Source: Flavobacteriales bacterium
Lineage (GTDB): Bacteria > Bacteroidota > Bacteroidia > NS11-12g > UBA955
Assembly: GCA_947472115.1 (NCBI GenBank)
Contig: CANIZU010000003.1
Span: forward strand, 1 to 34,912
Reading direction: 5' to 3'
Length of the DNA stretch: 34,912 bases
Position numbers and translations under genes: made by a program. Under the pieces are notes generated by a model. It did not search any database. It was not told the origin of the DNA and was given only the letters and a program-made list of their open reading frames with translations. The number at the start of each line of letters is the position of its first letter. Position 1 is the stretch's first letter. Below, piece by piece: positions 33,201-34,912 of the stretch.

Positions 33201-33776
33201 TTAACTGTCAATTACTTCTCGAGTTTTGTCGCCATAAATAACGGAGGAAAATTCAGTATGGTCGAACTTCCTATGTGGGCGCAGGCTGGTCCTTTGTTTG
33301 GAATGACGGCTTTTGATGTGGACGGGAATGGATTTGATGATATCATATGCACAGGAAACAATTACAATACGCGAGTACCTCATGGCAGAGACGATGCAAT
33401 TCCATCCTTTGTGTTGATGAATAATGGTGGTAGTTTTGAGTATAAATCCGGAGCCCAATTGGGACTGTATAACCAAGGCGATGGCAAATCCTTAATCTCA
33501 TTACCTACCAAGGGAAAAGCGGTTAGATTTATGATCGCCAATAACAATGGTCCCGCCAAAGGTTTTGAACTTCAAGGATCTGGCAAAACGGCAGCCATTG
33601 AATTCGTAAAAGCACCTTCCCTCGCGTCTTATGCTAAAGTTACTGTAAACGGTTCTATCAAGATGGTAAACCTCAATCAAGGACAAGGATATTTATCATC
33701 CCAAGCTCCCGGAGTCTATAAAACCAAAGGGGTTTCGAAGATTGAATTCTATAACTCTAATGGCAAACGAATCTAA
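30264..33776 (+). CDS. FG-GAP/VCBS-repeat lipoprotein with internal ASPIC/UnbV domain
   Basis: 1170-residue predicted lipoprotein with the lipobox MVSC (Cys23). I count about fourteen calcium-type DxNxDGxxD or DxDxDGxxD loops in two groups: seven before residue 490 (for example GDINNDGLNDLYF, SDFNDDGFVDLFI) and seven after 640 (for example SDFDGDGDLDLFV, VDIDNDGDMDYIV), pointing to two beta propellers. Between them, at about 505-590, lies an ASPIC/UnbV domain (NHFGVGCQLIV, IQPSKGYQSSSE, VWPNGSSQ). The body begins with the DFVNM variant of the FxN motif usual in this family. It is probably exposed on the outer membrane. Similar proteins occur next to SusCD systems or haloperoxidase-like lipoproteins, as here. 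The ligand is unknown. Confidence 0.9.
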   Translation: MNKFHWCGFSLLGIMAMSMMVSCGKSSDENVDKLFEKMESDVTGIDFVNMVPENDTLNQFIYHYLYNGSGVAIGDINNDGLNDLYFTGNEQSSRLYLNKGDFKFEDITEKSGTGTKQWISGVTMVDVNNDGWLDIYACSSGPLKGKDSKRNRLFLNQKNETFKEVSAQWGVDDAGNATCATFFDYDNDGDLDFYLGNHADQFFSNINTPFTRTLNMTESSQQHFYRNDGNKFTDVSNKAGVVTMGYCLSAAAADYNNDGFMDLYVCNDYHVPDCYYINNGDGTFTDKFDEFFKHSSTNSMGSDVADVNNDGWSDLITVDMLSESPRRYMSLMGPKDYDYTMVGIKNGYKHQYMKNNLQMNLGNGHFSDLSYLYGVAKSDWSWSPLLSDFNDDGFVDLFISNGYYRDVTNLDFILYQSRYEQQQKQGLNHEQLLKKLPFEKIQNFFFLNNAGQGFTNRSSDVGLDDLSSSTGSAIGDLDGDGRFDLVVCNQGEKPFIYKNVNTSNNYLNVRCRGEKNQNHFGVGCQLIVEDSAGKIRKFEIQPSKGYQSSSEHMVHIGMGNQSSLQKLTIVWPNGSSQVVTDIKANQTLTVKSTDATSKFNWVNYSNHDKSLYFRDNASDWSFNFVHKEQENPDFKREPLLPHRYTTLGPGMASADVNGDGTIDVFIGAARESSGSTLMLQENSAGGKLSHAKSQPWRALDVDVMGAVFFDADGDNDQDLYVAVGGSEFSWPSNKYEHKLYTNDGKGNFTESKGALPGVVSSASSVTSSDFDGDGDLDLFVAGRIMPGNWPALGVRSYLLQNNGGKFKDVTTALAPDLENAGMICSAVFSDYNGDGRPDLVLAGEWMPLIFMENTGGKFINKTGDVGDMSLSGWMNSILPVDIDNDGDMDYIVGNKGNNSFIQAKSGSPTKVYWADFDGNGSQDVTMSYSYNGADYPIFTMDEMGKAYPFFINKKFTTYGDFAGKTMDEIFGAEVLKQNQLTVNYFSSFVAINNGGKFSMVELPMWAQAGPLFGMTAFDVDGNGFDDIICTGNNYNTRVPHGRDDAIPSFVLMNNGGSFEYKSGAQLGLYNQGDGKSLISLPTKGKAVRFMIANNNGPAKGFELQGSGKTAAIEFVKAPSLASYAKVTVNGSIKMVNLNQGQGYLSSQAPGVYKTKGVSKIEFYNSNGKRI

Positions 33777-33798
33777 TCGAGGTAATTATTCGATAAAA

Positions 33799-33829
33799 TT
33801 GCATTCTTCAATGAATTTCATTATTTTTG
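33799..33829 (+). promoter_or_regulatory. Bacteroidota-type promoter (TTG-20 nt-TATTTTTG) for the 51-residue protein gene
   Basis: TTG at 33799-33801 and TATTTTTG at 33822-33829, an exact -7 match, are separated by 20 nt. The ATG at 33848 follows 18 nt later, so this gene has a short leader and does not depend on read-through from the lipoprotein gene upstream. Confidence 0.65.
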
Positions 33830-33847
33830 CGTCCTAATTTTAAGAAA

Positions 33848-34003
33848 ATGGCTGTTACTAAACTCAAAAGAAAAGAAGCAAAAAACAGAAGCAGAATGAC
33901 CAAGCGCGTTGATAACATCAAACGTTTAAAAATGGTTACGAACATTGCTTCTCCATACAAAGGCGTTTCAGGAATTATCTTGGAAGATCAAGAAAACCAA
34001 TAA
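33848..34003 (+). CDS. Small basic conserved-type protein, 51 residues
   Basis: An ATG-to-TAA frame of 51 codons encodes MAVTKLKRKEAKNRSRM followed by TKRVDNIKRLKMV and an acidic tail EDQENQ. About a third of the first 36 residues are Lys or Arg, suggesting nucleic-acid or ribosome binding. I recall small proteins beginning MAVTKLKRK in other Bacteroidota, but I do not know a function or a name. It is well supported as a gene by its own promoter, a leader of about 18 nt and a strong terminator 21 nt after its stop. It has no signal peptide, unlike the two envelope-protein genes on either side, and is probably unrelated to them. Confidence 0.8.
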   Translation: MAVTKLKRKEAKNRSRMTKRVDNIKRLKMVTNIASPYKGVSGIILEDQENQ

Positions 34004-34024
34004 ATGTCATTGTTTTAGATAGTT

Positions 34025-34053
34025 AAGGCACGCAACTTTGCGTGCCTTTTTTT
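34025..34053 (+). terminator. Intrinsic terminator after the 51-residue protein gene
   Basis: An 11-bp stem (34025-34035 with 34038-34048) with a GC-rich core (GGCACGC/GCGTGCC), followed by a run of seven T. It lies 21 nt after the stop codon. Confidence 0.92.
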
Positions 34054-34074
34054 ATATATTTACATCTTAGAGTC

Positions 34075-34912
34075 ATGAAAAAAATCTACCCTATTTTAAC
34101 CATTGCCCTTATTTACCTAGCCACGTCTTGTGGTAAACCTGCTGAAAAAGAAAATAAAATCATTCACAACGACATTCTGACGACATGCAACCTCGCTATA
34201 CAAAATGCGATTGTAGTTGATCACGTAGCTGCTCCAGTGGGTTCTAGACGTTATGTCTACGCTTCTATTGCTGCGTATGAGGCGCTTGTACCCTTCTATT
34301 CTGAATATCAAAGCGCAGCGCCCATGATGAATGGATTAAAGATGCCTCCATCCCCTGATACATCAAAAAGATACTGCCTGGATTTAGTGGCCTTGGCTGC
34401 ACATACCTATGTCAGTCAAAAATTGGTCTATAAGGAAGATAGTATCATCAACTTTAGAAAACGTATGCTCGATGAATATAAATCTCAAATGTCGAACTCG
34501 ATGTTTGAATCTTCCATCGCTTATGGTGATTCAGTGGGGAATCATATTGTAAAATGGTCAAAAAAGGATTCGTTTGCATATTATAGAGGACGTGAATTTT
34601 TCTTAACTCGTAATAAGCCCGGTTCTTGGGAGCCTACACCACCCGACTTCATGGAAGCCATCGAACCCAATTGGGGTAAAATTAGACCCGTATTGGTTAG
34701 GTCGGTCCGTGATTTCACTTGGGAACAACCCGAACCATTCTCAACCGATAAAAAGTCCCGTTTTTACCGTATTACCAAAGAGGTTTATGATACAGTAAAT
34801 GCTAAAAATCCCGCCAACCTGCAAACTGCTTTGTATTGGGATGATAATCCGAATGCGTCGGTTCACTACGGACATGCTACCATAAACATTTTGAAGGTAA
34901 GTCCAGCCGGAC
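34075..34912 (+). CDS. Vanadium-dependent haloperoxidase-like (PAP2 superfamily) lipoprotein, N-terminal part
   Basis: About 279 residues are visible before the right edge. A signal peptide (MKKIYPILTIALIYLATSC) has its lipobox cysteine at residue 19. The segment VDHVAAPVGSRRYVYASIAAYEAL near 48-71 is the hallmark N-terminal helix pair of Bacteroidota haloperoxidase-like proteins, and the helical PxxF, W and NPxxxP elements that follow agree. The vanadate/phosphate-binding residues (a Lys-Arg-Pro, SGH and Arg-His set) lie in the C-terminal half, outside the window, so whether it is a haloperoxidase or an acid phosphatase cannot be judged. It starts after a terminator and so needs its own promoter; only an imperfect TATATTTA at 34055-34062 was seen. 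An FG-GAP/ASPIC lipoprotein gene lies upstream on the same strand. Confidence 0.83.
   Translation, partial: MKKIYPILTIALIYLATSCGKPAEKENKIIHNDILTTCNLAIQNAIVVDHVAAPVGSRRYVYASIAAYEALVPFYSEYQSAAPMMNGLKMPPSPDTSKRYCLDLVALAAHTYVSQKLVYKEDSIINFRKRMLDEYKSQMSNSMFESSIAYGDSVGNHIVKWSKKDSFAYYRGREFFLTRNKPGSWEPTPPDFMEAIEPNWGKIRPVLVRSVRDFTWEQPEPFSTDKKSRFYRITKEVYDTVNAKNPANLQTALYWDDNPNASVHYGHATINILKVSPAG

Noticed and set aside
1..34912. Mobile elements, prophage, CRISPR, toxin-antitoxin or defence system
   Set aside because: No transposase, integrase, phage gene, direct-repeat array or known defence motif was seen. The coding looks uniform and the genes are mostly core functions.

Overview
The window is ordinary chromosomal DNA from a member of the Bacteroidota. 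The support is consistent: a type IX secretion (T9SS) C-terminal sorting domain on a subtilase, a TonB-dependent receptor paired with a DUF4249 lipoprotein, FG-GAP/ASPIC and vanadium-haloperoxidase-like lipoproteins, and several promoters of the Bacteroidota type (TTTG - about 19-20 nt - TAnnTTTG) with almost no Shine-Dalgarno sites. I cannot place it more finely than the phylum. I see no insertion sequence, prophage, integron, CRISPR array or rRNA.

Layout. (1) 1-10676, all on the minus strand: the start of gyrA (running off the left edge); a two-domain M16 zinc peptidase with a strong terminator; then a compact run read right to left as folB-like, TonB-dependent receptor, DUF4249 lipoprotein, uvrA, with junctions of -4, 1 and 22 nt. 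(2) 10739-15222, plus strand: a glutaryl-CoA-dehydrogenase-like enzyme, a phosphohexomutase, and a PlsC-like plus a GNAT/OlsB-like acyltransferase, probably a pair that makes N-acyl amino-acid (glycine or ornithine) lipids. (3) 15289-21232, a mosaic: a secreted S8 protease (minus) diverging from tcdA (plus), a lipocalin-like lipoprotein (plus) converging on a TPR lipoprotein (minus), tRNA-Leu(UAA) ending 4 nt before that TPR gene, and ornithine aminotransferase (minus). (4) 21292-30230, plus: a large outer-membrane protein with a decayed metalloprotease domain, then the rod-shape operon mreB-mreC-mreD-mrdA(PBP2)-rodA. (5) 30264-34912, plus: a 1170-residue FG-GAP/ASPIC lipoprotein, a 51-residue basic protein with its own promoter and terminator, and the beginning of a vanadium-dependent haloperoxidase-like lipoprotein.

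How the genes work together. The five mre-rodA genes form the elongation machine of the cell wall. The two acyltransferases probably act in sequence on one aminolipid. The TonB receptor and DUF4249 lipoprotein probably form an outer-membrane uptake unit. The FG-GAP/ASPIC and haloperoxidase-like lipoproteins are probably envelope partners of unknown substrate. The other genes are household functions: DNA topology, nucleotide excision repair, folate, tRNA modification, arginine/ornithine metabolism.

I did not find a clearly new multi-gene system. The points most worth a second look are the tRNA-Leu/TPR-lipoprotein junction (likely a leaderless mRNA released by tRNA processing), the recurrent placement of the -7 promoter box 1-5 nt before start codons, the pseudo-protease/outer-membrane barrel fusion, and a nested inverted-repeat element with a 21-codon ORF between uvrA and the M16 gene.
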